DNA from: Dictyobacter formicarum
GTDB taxonomy: Bacteria > Chloroflexota > Ktedonobacteria > Ktedonobacterales > Ktedonobacteraceae
DNA length: 64,000 bases
Assembly: GCF_016587435.1 (NCBI RefSeq)
Contig: NZ_BNJJ01000005.1
Location: forward strand, 62,001-126,000
Direction of reading: 5' to 3'
A program made the position numbers and the translations under genes. This document shows, in pieces, positions 25,209-34,260 of this stretch (within the stretch, counting starts at the first letter, position 1; each line of letters begins with the position of its first letter). Below the pieces are notes generated by a model. It was given only the letters and a program-made list of their open reading frames with translations. It did no database searches and was not told the origin of the DNA.

Positions 25209-25532
25209 CTAAGATGACAGCTGTCAAAGAAGTATCTTCATGCTCGATCTCACTGTCGATCTCGATGGCGTTCCACCGGGCTACGCTGCGATGGATCAGC
25301 GTACAGCCATGAAGGTCATGGTCCAGCTGTAGAGGGACAAGTACATATACGTGCGCACAAACCCAAAATCGAGGGAGGACCAGGAGACATAGAAAAAACA
25401 CGTCTCCGTGGATATCTTCTGGTCCCCCACCGACTACGATAATATCCCAGAGGACGAACGTGAGAGCAGGAAGGGCTGTGTCCCCCAGAAAGGAGGGAGC
25501 GTAGACCTCTGATGTGAAAGAGAAGCAAAAAA
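25209..25532. other. Intergenic region with no recognisable gene
   Basis: I see no supported coding region, RNA or repeat here. The last 40 bases hold the start region of the DHA2 exporter gene. Confidence 0.4.
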
Positions 25533-26972
25533 ATGATCACGACACTATCTCAACAGACAAGAAGACAGACGATGATCCCACTTCTGGCCCTCTGCCTTGG
25601 CTACTTCATGACGATTCTCGATGTCACGATCGTCAATGTCGCATTGGTCGATATCAAAGAGCACCTGAGCGCGAATGTGACCGGGTTGCAATGGATTGTG
25701 GATGGCTATGCCCTCGTCTTCGCCAGTTTTCTGCTGATTGGTGGAGCCCTTGGCGACAGAAGAGGAAGCAGAACCATTTTTTTAGTCGGTTTCGCCCTCT
25801 TCACGCTGGCGTCAACGCTCTGTAGCCTTGCTCCCTCGCTCCTCGTCTTGCAGATCGCACGAGCCCTCCAGGGGCTTGGCGCTGCTCTGCTTGTTCCGAA
25901 TTCGCTCGCTCTTTTAAATACAATCTATACTGACACACAGAAACGGGCGCAAGCGATTGGCATCTGGGCAGCAGTCGCAAGCATCGGGGCTCTTTCTGGT
26001 CCTCTCCTTGGTGGCCTGTTGGTCAACGCATTTGGTTGGCGCAGCATCTTCCTGATCAATCTTCCCATCGGCATCTTCGGCTTTCTGCTCACCGCCCGTT
26101 CTATTGCTCCATCGACTCCACAGGGAGGACGAAGCCTTGATCTTCCGGGTCAAGGAGCAAGTATTCTCGCACTGGGCATATTGACGTTTGCGTTGATTGA
26201 AGGGAACAACCTGGGAATCATGTCTCCATTGATTCTTGCGGCGTATATAGGAAGTGTGCTCTTCTTCCTGTTATTACTTTTGAGAGAAAAGACAACAAGC
26301 CATCCGATGCTGCCATTGAAACTGTTTCAAGAACGAACATTCTCTGCCTCGAATGTCGTCGCCGTGTGCCAGACCTTTACGTTTACGGGCTTCCTGTTTG
26401 TCATGAGTCTGTTCCTGCAACAGGTGAAACACTATTCGCCATCTCTGACGGGAGTGGCACTGCTTCCTTCATTTGGCTTTGCCCTCCTGGCGACATCGCT
26501 CTCAGGCGGGTTCATGCCCCGCATCGGGGCAAAACGCGTGATGGTCATTGGTCTGCTCCTCGCCGCTTTAGGCTGTTTTGGGTTTGTGATGGTCGATACC
26601 CAAACCAGCTACGTGCTTCTTGCGTGTCTGCTGGCCGTCCTGGGATTCGGGCTTGCCCTGGTCTTACCGGCAATGACCGAGGCGGCGATTTCGCATGCAC
26701 CGAAAGCACAATCAGGGATAGCAGCGGGCATGCTGAATGTGAGCAGGCAAGTTGGGGGTGTCATAGGGGTCGCGATCCTGGGAGCACTGGTGGGCAATCA
26801 GCAGACGTTCCTCTCAGGCATGCATATCGCCTTTGTGATCGCTGGAGGAGTCCTCCTCCTCGGGCTAGTCTCTGCATGGGTCTTCGTCAGAACACGACAG
26901 GAGACACCTCAAATTGAAACGTCATGCGCCGCAGGCGCACCACACCCGATGAAAAAGGAGATTGACGTCTAG
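25533..26972 (+). CDS. MFS drug exporter, DHA2 (EmrB/QacA) family
   Basis: A 479-residue protein with about fourteen helices. LCLGYFMTILDVTIVNVALVDI in helix 1 is the D1 motif of DHA2 exporters, GYALVFASFLLIGGALGDRRGSR the A motif, and GLGAALLVPNSLALL with GALSGPLLGGLLV the helix-5 antiporter motif. It likely expels drugs or toxic organics with a proton exchange. The ATG at 25533 has only a weak ribosome site; Met at residue 14 is an alternative start. Confidence 0.86.
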   Translation: MITTLSQQTRRQTMIPLLALCLGYFMTILDVTIVNVALVDIKEHLSANVTGLQWIVDGYALVFASFLLIGGALGDRRGSRTIFLVGFALFTLASTLCSLAPSLLVLQIARALQGLGAALLVPNSLALLNTIYTDTQKRAQAIGIWAAVASIGALSGPLLGGLLVNAFGWRSIFLINLPIGIFGFLLTARSIAPSTPQGGRSLDLPGQGASILALGILTFALIEGNNLGIMSPLILAAYIGSVLFFLLLLLREKTTSHPMLPLKLFQERTFSASNVVAVCQTFTFTGFLFVMSLFLQQVKHYSPSLTGVALLPSFGFALLATSLSGGFMPRIGAKRVMVIGLLLAALGCFGFVMVDTQTSYVLLACLLAVLGFGLALVLPAMTEAAISHAPKAQSGIAAGMLNVSRQVGGVIGVAILGALVGNQQTFLSGMHIAFVIAGGVLLLGLVSAWVFVRTRQETPQIETSCAAGAPHPMKKEIDV

Positions 26973-27153
26973 CTCTAAACTCAGAGTGACAATCTCTCAG
27001 GGAGAAGGCGACCAACAGTATACTGTGCCACTATCCAGGTCGCCAAATGGATTGCTGACTTGTTGCAGCAGGTGAGGAAACAAGTGGCAATATTCCTTGT
27101 AAGAAAAGACGTGGCTACTCTGTTTCCTCTTCACCCTAGATAAGCAACTGATC

Positions 27154-28671
27154 TTAGCGAATCTTGACCACGCGCATCATTCCGGCAGCCTGATGATACA
27201 CATTATGACAGTGGAATGCCCAGTCGCCGGGGTTATCAGATACCCAGGTAATATTTATCGTCTGTATCGGGTCGAGCAGCACCGTATCCTTTATCGGTCC
27301 CCGACCAGTCCCATTATCGATCTGAAAAAAATGTCCATGCAGGTGCATAGGATGAGGCATTATACTTTGATTATTGATTTGGAATTGAATAAGGCGGTCT
27401 TTTCGCACCGCAATCTTATCTGCTTTCGAAAACACCTGATCATTGATTTTCCAGACATACTGCCCCATGCCACCGCTCAACTGTATCGGGAGACTTTGAT
27501 CAGGTTGACCCCGCAGCGGGGTATCATTGCCGGAAGCGGCTTTTAACATTGCGTAAGTCAACATGTGGCGCTTCAATTCTGGTGGCAGAAAATCAGCGGG
27601 AGGTTGTGTTGCCGTACTTCCCTGATAGCGGAGCAGAGCACGAGTCATGTTTTTTGCCCCCTCGACCTGTGCCGCAAGTTGCCAGACTCCGGGATTATTT
27701 GCGGTTACCAGTACGTCATAGCGTTCTCCCATGCCAATGCGGATGGCATCAACATCCACTGGCTCAACTGGCTGCCCATCAGTATGCGTGACCGTCATTC
27801 GATGACCATTGAGAGCCAAATGATAGATTGTTGCCGCAGAAGCATTGATAAAGCGCAAACGAATTCTGTGTCCCTTCTGGACGTTGATGGTAAAGGGATG
27901 CTCGCTGGCTTTCCCATTGATAAGGTACAGAGGATACAGAAGATCCGGAGGTACCTGTATAATCATCGAATCTCCCATTCCATTTATCTCATTCAGCCCA
28001 TCTATTCCATTCATGCCCGGCATAGTATCGCCCCCGGCAATCAATTGTTTCAAAGCTGCTGATGGGCTTCCCGGCCCTCCGGGGATACCATCCAGCCAAT
28101 CATCCAGAACCAGCACGACATCTTGATCATAGTTCTTCGCTTCTTGGGGATCCTCAACGATAAGTGGGCCGTATAACCCACGATCCAGTTGTAAGCCCAC
28201 ATGTGAGTGGTAAAAGTAGGTTCCAGCACGAGAAACGACAAACTCATAGGTAAACGAGTGCCCAGGCTTGATAGCCGGCTGCGTGACACCATCAACTCCA
28301 TCCATGGCATTGACAATCGGTACACCATGCCAATGAATCGTCGTTCCTTCACTGACATGATTATTCACAATGACACGAAGCGTATCACCTGCATTCACCC
28401 GAATTTCTGGGCCAGGAAGCCTTCCATTGTAAGCCCAGGTTGAGACAACGTGTCCACCTACAGTAAGCTGTGTTGGTGCCGGATTAAACGTATAGACGTG
28501 AAATTTACCCGTACCGGAATCATTCGCAAATGTCTGTTTCACCTCTTTTTTTGCCGGTAACGTTCCACAGGCATCCAGCGCTATCATACCTGTAACCATA
28601 CCGCTCCCTACACCCACATATTTTAAGAACTGACGACGTGTCACACCTGTTTGTTGCATCACATTGTTCAT
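27154..28671 (-). CDS. Multicopper oxidase with Tat signal
   Basis: A 505-residue exported enzyme. TRRQFLKYVG near residue 10 is a twin-arginine signal, and LDACGT could be lipidated. All four copper-binding His motifs are present: HWHG, YFYHSHVG, HPMHLHGHFF and WAFHCHNVYHQAAGMM, the last carrying the T1 Cys and axial Met. It oxidises cuprous ions, phenols or similar with O2 in the cell envelope. A truncated copper ATPase and other metal genes lie next to it, so copper detoxification is likely. The ATG at 28671 follows AGAAAG. Confidence 0.88.
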   Translation of the reverse strand: MNNVMQQTGVTRRQFLKYVGVGSGMVTGMIALDACGTLPAKKEVKQTFANDSGTGKFHVYTFNPAPTQLTVGGHVVSTWAYNGRLPGPEIRVNAGDTLRVIVNNHVSEGTTIHWHGVPIVNAMDGVDGVTQPAIKPGHSFTYEFVVSRAGTYFYHSHVGLQLDRGLYGPLIVEDPQEAKNYDQDVVLVLDDWLDGIPGGPGSPSAALKQLIAGGDTMPGMNGIDGLNEINGMGDSMIIQVPPDLLYPLYLINGKASEHPFTINVQKGHRIRLRFINASAATIYHLALNGHRMTVTHTDGQPVEPVDVDAIRIGMGERYDVLVTANNPGVWQLAAQVEGAKNMTRALLRYQGSTATQPPADFLPPELKRHMLTYAMLKAASGNDTPLRGQPDQSLPIQLSGGMGQYVWKINDQVFSKADKIAVRKDRLIQFQINNQSIMPHPMHLHGHFFQIDNGTGRGPIKDTVLLDPIQTINITWVSDNPGDWAFHCHNVYHQAAGMMRVVKIR

Positions 28672-28820
28672 ACACACTTCTTTCTACCATCAAACACCAC
28701 AACCATTGAACAGGATTCTTTTCTTGACGCCTACAACCAACGAATATGCTCAGGGCTTCCACCCTCACCAGCCATGCTTCATGGTCGAACAAGATGCTAT
28801 GTCAAGGAAGAATAGCATCC

Positions 28821-28835
28821 TACTATTTGATAGTA
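28821..28835. promoter_or_regulatory. 15-bp palindrome upstream of the multicopper oxidase
   Basis: TACTAT-TTG-ATAGTA lies about 150 bases before the oxidase start in an otherwise gene-free stretch (28672-29081). Its 6-3-6 shape is that of an operator, perhaps for a copper-responsive repressor. Confidence 0.35.
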
Positions 28836-29081
28836 TAACTACCTACAGATGTGATCATAGCTAAAGCAGATTGAAAGGTGATACATCAGTCCATCCCGAA
28901 AGTAAGGAGCTATCATCATACATCGAAGACGTTCAACGTTCATATGGAATCATCACAGACAGAACATCATCTGAGGAGTGGATGATGTTTCGCGTGTTTT
29001 CGGCCACACGCTTCTAGCACTCTCCTTCCGCAGCAATGTATGCTGGAGAAAAGATATCAAGAACACACAGGAGGGTTGGTA

Positions 29082-29648
29082 ATGAAAACTGTGACCTTGC
29101 CCGTCAAAGGTCTGAACTTTGCCGGCTGTGCGCCTGAAATCGAGAAACAACTTGGGAAGGTTCATGGGATTGCTCAGGTCGAAGCGAGCTACGTCTCTCA
29201 GACCGTGACTATGACCTACGATGAAGAGGTGATAAGCAAAACCCAGGTCCAACACCTGGTAACAGACTGTGGCTTTCAATGTGGAGAACCATTGAGCGAA
29301 CAGGAACATGACATGAGTACTCCGGCGATGGCAAAAGCGATGGAGGCCGAGATGCGCCTGCGCTTCTTTGTCTCGCTGATCCTGACTATCCTCGTTGTAC
29401 TCTATTCACCGCTTGGGATGAATCTGTTCAACCTGCATCTTCCAACTCCCTTTGGCGTCAGCCCGAACTGGGCGCTGCTGCTACTCTCCACACCAGTGGT
29501 CTGGTGGGGAGGCTGGATCTTCCATCCATGCATCAACCACTCAAACGTTGGCTTACCTATCAAGCAGCCTGTTGTAGTGAAGCCAGGACTCGTTGCAGAG
29601 GGATACGTGCTTCCTGGGCGAAGGCATACATCGCCGGGTTATCAATGA
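29082..29648 (+). pseudogene. Copper P-type ATPase, N-terminal fragment
   Basis: A 188-residue frame. Residues 1-70 form a heavy-metal-associated domain with an altered motif (GLNFAGCAPEI: one Cys only instead of CxxC), followed by a linker and helices typical of CopA-type ATPases (RLRFFVSLILTILVVLYSP, then LLLLSTPVVWWGGWIF). Homology stops near 29530, and the frame runs on into the antisense of the DUF302 gene. Phosphorylation and ATP domains (about 500 residues) are missing. AGGAGG precedes the ATG at 29082, so a short membrane protein might still be made. Confidence 0.75.
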
Positions 29649-29985
29649 TGCTGAGCATAGCAACCGGGTCTGCAATCTCAACCCGGGTGGATGGGGTCTC
29701 TTTTCCCTCATGCGCCTCATGCACCACAACATTACAGGGCAACAGTGCCCCAACAGCATAATCAATTTCCAGAGCGCGATGGGCGAGCTGAGGGTTACAA
29801 GCCCCCAGAATCGTGTAGCGCTCGAAATCAAGTTGGAGCTTAGCTTTCATGGTCGCCTGAACATCAATGGTGGTCAGCACACCGAAGCCTTCCTGCTTGA
29901 GGGCCTCAATCACGCGGCTCATGGTTTCTTCGAAGGGAGCCTTAACTGTCGTTCCAAATGTATACGATGGAGTTTTCGTCGTCAT
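29560..29985 (-). CDS. DUF302 domain protein
   Basis: A 141-residue soluble protein of the DUF302 family: YTFGTTVKAPFEETMSRVIEALKQEGFGVLTTIDVQATMKAKL, then YTILGACNPQLAHRALEIDYAVGALLPCNVVVHE and VEIADPVAMLSI. This family is often seen beside copper and multicopper oxidase genes, but its role is not known. AAAAGGAGC precedes the ATG. The 3' end overlaps the truncated ATPase frame on the other strand. Confidence 0.85.
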   Translation of the reverse strand: MTTKTPSYTFGTTVKAPFEETMSRVIEALKQEGFGVLTTIDVQATMKAKLQLDFERYTILGACNPQLAHRALEIDYAVGALLPCNVVVHEAHEGKETPSTRVEIADPVAMLSIIDNPAMYAFAQEARIPLQRVLASLQQAA

Positions 29986-30256
29986 TGTTCGCTCCTTTTC
30001 TTTTTTGCTCTTATGTTTACATGTGCCCTCGTTCAGCGAAACGCATGTTGCCCTCTCCAGCGTCTCTCAGGCTAATTTCGTGTTTTCGTGTGGATCTGTC
30101 TCTTTAAGAAGGAAGGCTAGAGTATATTTTCCGTACATCTATATCTAGTACGCCTCACAGAGAGGCAGCGTAACATCCACATGGCACATAACAAAGAGCT
30201 TCTGTAAGAGAGCCCATGAACTACCAGACTATCTATAAACCTGGCCCGGTCAGGAT

Positions 30257-30289
30257 ACCATCGGCTACGATTTCCCGTGAGGCAATGCG
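30257..30289. repeat. 33-bp repeat, copy 1
   Basis: The stretch starting ACCATCGGCTACGATTTCCC is repeated at 39134-39166 with one mismatch. Both copies lie outside recognised genes. Confidence 0.6.
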
Positions 30290-30317
30290 CAATCTCTCTC
30301 ATTTCATCATACATAGT

Positions 30318-31067
30318 TTATGTTACTGGCATAGAAGCTCGTTCTTCTTCAAGTTGGTGACGATCCTTTTCCTGTTGCTCCTTCTCCTGCTGCAACATCC
30401 AGCGCAAGAAAAGCACGCTGGTCACCACAACCAGGAGGAACACGCCTCCAACCACCCACATCAAAAGACCGCCCAGTTGTTGATCGGTCGCAGTCACCAC
30501 CATGCGCATAAAAGGATGCGTCATCGTAAACGTATACAGCGGTGGAGAAAACGTCAATCCCGCTCCGATAAGCATCATTGGCATATCACTAAAAAACAGA
30601 TAAGCCAGTTTCGCTGCTAATGACAAAGGAGCTTTCCTCCCAGGCGTCACATTGAGCAATGGACACCAGAATAACAAGCCGGTACCTAAGTAGAGAAGGT
30701 TCGTTACATGATGAAGAAGCGGATCGCTCATCATTGCCTGCATCAGCACAGGAGCGTGCCAGAGCCAGATATTGCCATTAAAAACGAGGGAAGCAAGAGC
30801 CGGGATGGTCAGAAAAGCCAGGCAACGTCGAAGAAACGTATGGTGAGCCAGGAAGCGGTGAAGGCGTTCTGGAGCAACACCCAACAGAATAAGCGGTGGC
30901 GCGACAAGAGAAAGCAAGAGATGTTGTGTCATGTGAACGGTGAACATGTAGAACATACCTGATATATCCATAGGAATTATAAAGGCAGCAACCGCAATGA
31001 TCCATCCGGCGAGAAACGCGATCGATCGCCTGCGTACAAAGGGTTGTATTTTGGGGTTCTCTTGCAT
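30318..31067 (-). CDS. CtaG-like cytochrome c oxidase assembly membrane protein
   Basis: A 249-residue protein with about six or seven membrane helices, matching the caa3-type CtaG family: MFTVHMTQHLLLSLVAPPLILLG, NIWLWHAPVLMQAMMSDPLLHH, LLYLGTGLLFWCPLL and DMPMMLIGAGLTF. The conserved His pairs in HMTQH and LHH may hold copper. It helps insert copper into terminal oxidase or imports it. A charged coiled tail (QQEKEQQEKDRHQLEEER) closes the protein. GAAAGGAT precedes the ATG. Confidence 0.85.
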   Translation of the reverse strand: MQENPKIQPFVRRRSIAFLAGWIIAVAAFIIPMDISGMFYMFTVHMTQHLLLSLVAPPLILLGVAPERLHRFLAHHTFLRRCLAFLTIPALASLVFNGNIWLWHAPVLMQAMMSDPLLHHVTNLLYLGTGLLFWCPLLNVTPGRKAPLSLAAKLAYLFFSDMPMMLIGAGLTFSPPLYTFTMTHPFMRMVVTATDQQLGGLLMWVVGGVFLLVVVTSVLFLRWMLQQEKEQQEKDRHQLEEERASMPVT

Positions 31068-31323
31068 TCTTGTATCCTTTCATCCATTGCGTTGCTTTCT
31101 ATGAGTATGCGCCGCGTTTCTCTTGTATATTTCATACCTAACAATACATCAATACAACTTGAAGATACGCGAAACAAGCTTATTTCGTGCAATTTGTAGC
31201 ACAATGCTTGGCATCTGCATTGAAGGAGACCAGCCAAGAAACCCTTGTCTGGCTTTCTTCATATGTTAGGTGTTCCATCAATGGGTTGTCCATAAGGACA
31301 ACTACGGAATTTATTCAGTAATT

Positions 31324-31671
31324 TTACCTCCAATCATTGCCAGCGACAAACAAAAACATGTCTATTGAGAGGAAATACACGACACTATCCGGAGCAATAC
31401 CTATATATGGGAGAGATTGCTTGTACAAAAAATACAGCAGAGACCCCAACCCAAAGAATAGGGAAGAATCCGAATAGACAACATCTACAAATATACCTAT
31501 GATGCGAGATGTGAGCAGCCAATTTCCCAACGAAAAAAGCGAGGAAAGATACAACAAAATCAGCATACGCATCGGCATATCTCCAGCAGACGTACACCGG
31601 TACGTTGATATCATCCGTTTGAGCTCATAGTACGTGTTATAGATGAGCGATATTACTTCAAAGATAGGCAT
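31324..31671 (-). CDS. Small hydrophobic protein, unknown
   Basis: A 115-residue frame with about three hydrophobic segments (MLILLYLSSLFSLGNWLL, IGIFVDVVYSDSSLFFGLGSLLYFL and SVVYFLSIDMFLFVAG). It is not recognised. Amino-acid use looks protein-like and the region is more AT-rich than its neighbours. There is no ribosome site, and the start is nearly back to back with the iron permease gene on the other strand. It may be a small membrane protein or a chance frame. The stretch 31068-31323 upstream of the CtaG gene shows nothing else. Confidence 0.35.
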   Translation of the reverse strand: MPIFEVISLIYNTYYELKRMISTYRCTSAGDMPMRMLILLYLSSLFSLGNWLLTSRIIGIFVDVVYSDSSLFFGLGSLLYFLYKQSLPYIGIAPDSVVYFLSIDMFLFVAGNDWR

Positions 31672-31684
31672 GAAGGAAAAAAAT

Positions 31685-32086
31685 ATGAACCATACATCTC
31701 TATTCTCTCGTTTTGCGCGTATCATGTCACGGATGCTTGGGCATCCTCTGGCCTTTGGCCTGGCAGCTCTGATTATCGTTGTTTGGCTCATCTGTGGACC
31801 CGTCTTCCATTTTAGCGATACCTGGCAACTCTTTATCAATACAGGAACCACCATTATCACCTTTCTCATGGTGTTCCTTATTCAAAATACGCAGAGTCGT
31901 GACAGTGAAGCCATGCAGGTCAAATTAGATGAATTGATTTCGGCTCTCAAACAGGCGGATAACACGATCTTGGATAGCGAGGATCTCTCTGAAGGCGATC
32001 TCAAACGGTTACAAGAGCACTACAGTCACCTGGCACAGCTAGCCCAATCACGGTTGCCACAGCACAACGCTCCATCATCCCTTTGA
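31685..32086 (+). CDS. Low-affinity iron permease family protein
   Basis: A 133-residue membrane protein with two helices. GHPLAFGLAALIIVVWLICGPVFHFSDTWQLFINTGTTIITFLMVFLIQNTQSRD is the hallmark of the low-affinity iron permease family (FET4-like small bacterial form). The C-terminal half is a charged helix with QVKLDELISALKQADN. AAGGA lies eight bases before the ATG at 31685. Transport by the short bacterial proteins has not been well shown, so the name is by family. Confidence 0.85.
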   Translation: MNHTSLFSRFARIMSRMLGHPLAFGLAALIIVVWLICGPVFHFSDTWQLFINTGTTIITFLMVFLIQNTQSRDSEAMQVKLDELISALKQADNTILDSEDLSEGDLKRLQEHYSHLAQLAQSRLPQHNAPSSL

Positions 32087-32193
32087 GCCAGGCAATCAAC
32101 GTCTCTTTTCCACTTGTCATGGATATCCTCTTTTCTATTTGTGTTATTGTCCCGTTTTGAATGACACATGGAAGTGCAAAGGTCAACTGTTGA

Positions 32194-32346
32194 CTAATAC
32201 AAGATGACCGTTGCCATTTCCGTTGCCAGATTCACAGTGACATCCTTGACACCGGATACTTTTTTGAGCCTGGTTTCTACACACATCGCACACGGGGCAC
32301 AACTCATACCTTCTACGGCAAAATGTGCCTGGTATACACCAAGCAT
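32194..32346 (-). CDS. Orphan heavy-metal-associated (HMA) domain, C-terminally short
   Basis: A 50-residue frame: [21 protein letters not shown], then [21 protein letters not shown]. It is an HMA copper/mercury binding domain with a CxxC motif (CAPC) and a third Cys nearby, but it stops about 18 residues before the usual end, lacking the last helix and strand. There is no clear ribosome site. It is either the remnant of a copper ATPase or chaperone, or a minimal metal-binding peptide. Confidence 0.55.
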   Translation of the reverse strand: MLGVYQAHFAVEGMSCAPCAMCVETRLKKVSGVKDVTVNLATEMATVILY

Positions 32347-32471
32347 TGCTTTTTATTATATTAAACATACATACATATATTTGAAATAATACATTTATTT
32401 TCTTGGTATTATGAATACAGTATCTTAGGATATTATCAGATATGTTTTAGTGAGTTAAAAAAGGAGTAATC

Positions 32472-32801
32472 ATGACACATACAACTCATGACGGGCACAC
32501 ACATACACATAATGAGCATTGTGGGCACACCGCCATTGAACATAATGGTCATCTAGATTATCTGCACGATGGGCACCTGCACTCTTCTCATGAGGGACAC
32601 TATGACGAACATGTGCTTGAAGTAAATGCCAACAATCCGGCTACGTGTGCTCCTGTGGAATGTGCATGCGGTCACCAGGATTGCGGCCATGAGCGTGTAC
32701 CTCATGGCGATCATGTTGACTATCTCTATAAAGGTACACTCCATCACGTTCATGGTGATCACTGCGATAATCATGGCGCAGTCAAGGTTACACAGCAGTA
32801 A
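32472..32801 (+). CDS. His-rich metal-binding protein
   Basis: A 109-residue acidic protein with 28 or so His. It holds two related blocks: EHNGHLDYLHDGHLHSSHEGHYDEH and PHGDHVDYLYKGTLHHVHGDHCDNH, each in the pattern H-x-DYL-x-G-x-LH. CAPVECACGHQDCGH lies between them. This is a known but uncharacterised bacterial family, probably a zinc buffer or chaperone. An AAAGGAG site precedes the ATG. It is close to the zinc importer (34261-37951), which supports a zinc role. Confidence 0.75.
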   Translation: MTHTTHDGHTHTHNEHCGHTAIEHNGHLDYLHDGHLHSSHEGHYDEHVLEVNANNPATCAPVECACGHQDCGHERVPHGDHVDYLYKGTLHHVHGDHCDNHGAVKVTQQ

Positions 32802-32849
32802 TAAACATGAATTATCCCGAAACTTGAGGGATGAGATTGCAAAAGAAAG

Positions 32850-32902
32850 CCTCCTGGGAGAGACTGAGAAGAAAAACACCCGATCAGTCATCACCCAGGA
32901 GG
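32850..32902 (+). terminator. Inverted repeat after the His-rich gene
   Basis: CCTCCTGGG and CCCAGGAGG form a perfect 9-bp stem with a 35-base loop, about 50 bases behind the His-rich gene and in front of the convergent ATPase gene. It has no T run; a terminator is likely but not certain. Confidence 0.4.
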
Positions 32903-32991
32903 TTTCTATGTATCGTCAGTATGGCATGCCAACGCCGGAACAGCAAGCTCAACTGTTCAGCTGTGTGGCAAGGCAAAAGCGTTACTCAAGC

Positions 32992-33972
32992 TTACTTGTT
33001 GACAAGTTGGTGACGATGCTGCTGTACCACTGTCGCTAGCGAAAAATCAGGATCAATCTGTGTACTCACATCTTCGCCAAGGGAGCTATTCAGCCAGGAG
33101 AAAGCATTCTTGCGATGAAACACAACCGCCTGTTGATAAAATCGCTCCCAATTTTGTTCGCAGCGCATCACCTGCTGCCGCATGTCTGCCAGGGCAGAGG
33201 TATTGTGTGGTTCCAGCTGTGTGATTGGCTGGATATTTCCCTTTTCCAGAGCACGAATATAGTCAGAGCGCGAGAAAGAGGTCAGCAGAGCATCTCCAAG
33301 CTGGTCTTGAAGGAAATGCAGATCATCTTCTTGCTCAATCTTGTTTCCAATTACCTTCAGGGATACATCATAGTCACGAGTATATCCCTTGTATTGGTGA
33401 TACACTCCTAGAGATTTTCTGGTCGGTTCAACGACCAGGAAGGTCATATCAAAGCGGGTAAAAAGTCCCGATGCAAAGGAATCAGCACCGGCTGTCATAT
33501 CCACAATCACATACTCGTCTGGGTCATCTATGCAATGATTAAGGAGAAGCTCAACAGCCCCAACTTTGGAGTGATAACATTTGAGTCCTAAATCGTCTTC
33601 GCTAAATGGACCCGTTGCCAGAAGGGTCACCCCTTGAACATCACGAGCAAAGTGCGCAAGGAGCGGATTGTTTTCGCGTACGTGCCAGAGACGTGACCCC
33701 TGTCCCGGCGGGGTGGTTTTCGCCATCAGGGCCGTTGAACGGATATAGGGGTTGCTTCCCCGCAAATAGTCCTTGATACGCTCTAGATTGAGACCCAGCG
33801 GTGGCATCTGGGCCGCTTCCTCTTCAGACATTCCGAGTGCCTCACCTAAATGCTGATTAATATCAGCATCAAAGGCAACCACAGGCAACGCATGGGCAGC
33901 CAGATAGCGACTGAAGAGGGCCGACAGCGTCGTTTTCCCACTGCCACCCTTTCCAACAAATGCAACTTTCAT
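32992..33972 (-). CDS. CooC/MinD-like P-loop ATPase
   Basis: A 326-residue soluble protein of the ParA/MinD deviant-Walker class. VAFVGKGGSGKTTLSALF at the N-terminus is the P-loop with the signature Lys; VVAFDADINQHLGEALG, VIVDMTAGADSF and FLVVEPTRKSLGVY follow. It resembles CooC-type ATPases, which load metals into enzymes. A perfect 15-bp palindrome at 34002-34016 lies just upstream and recurs before the zinc importer, so this ATPase may be part of a zinc-starvation response. Met at 33972 was chosen; Met at 33987 is an alternative. Confidence 0.8.
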   Translation of the reverse strand: MKVAFVGKGGSGKTTLSALFSRYLAAHALPVVAFDADINQHLGEALGMSEEEAAQMPPLGLNLERIKDYLRGSNPYIRSTALMAKTTPPGQGSRLWHVRENNPLLAHFARDVQGVTLLATGPFSEDDLGLKCYHSKVGAVELLLNHCIDDPDEYVIVDMTAGADSFASGLFTRFDMTFLVVEPTRKSLGVYHQYKGYTRDYDVSLKVIGNKIEQEDDLHFLQDQLGDALLTSFSRSDYIRALEKGNIQPITQLEPHNTSALADMRQQVMRCEQNWERFYQQAVVFHRKNAFSWLNSSLGEDVSTQIDPDFSLATVVQQHRHQLVNK

Positions 33973-34001
33973 ACCGTCTTTTTCCATCCATTTTTATTTG
34001 A

Positions 34002-34016
34002 TGATACATCGTATCA
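34002..34016. promoter_or_regulatory. Operator-like palindrome before the CooC-like gene
   Basis: TGATAC-ATC-GTATCA is a perfect 6-3-6 palindrome, 30 bases before the start. The same element with one mismatch occurs at 38010-38024 before the zinc importer. It is probably the site of a Zur-, MntR- or DtxR-type metal repressor. Confidence 0.6.
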
Positions 34017-34260
34017 AATGATGGTCGTAGTATGCCATGTTGCAAGAATGCATACAAGGGACTTTTGGACCGTATAGGATGCATGGATGGTTCTCTATGC
34101 TTTGCTGAAAAGATACCTGCAATTGAGAGACATCCCTGGAGCGAGCTCCCAGGCTGCTTCGCTCTGGAGCGCATTCCATGTCTCCCGCGGCCCGCCCCTC
34201 AATAACAGGAACGCTTTCTACGCACGGCATTGTGCGAGAGGTGAAGGCTCTGTGAGCGTG

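Noticed and set aside
31672..31869. Upstream extension of the small hydrophobic frame at 31324-31671
   Set aside because: That part is antisense to the iron permease gene, which has a clear family and ribosome site.
32908..33039. Short plus-strand frame starting MYRQYGMPTPEQQ
   Set aside because: It is antisense at its end to the ATPase gene and too short to assign; it could be a piece of a transposase but I cannot show that.
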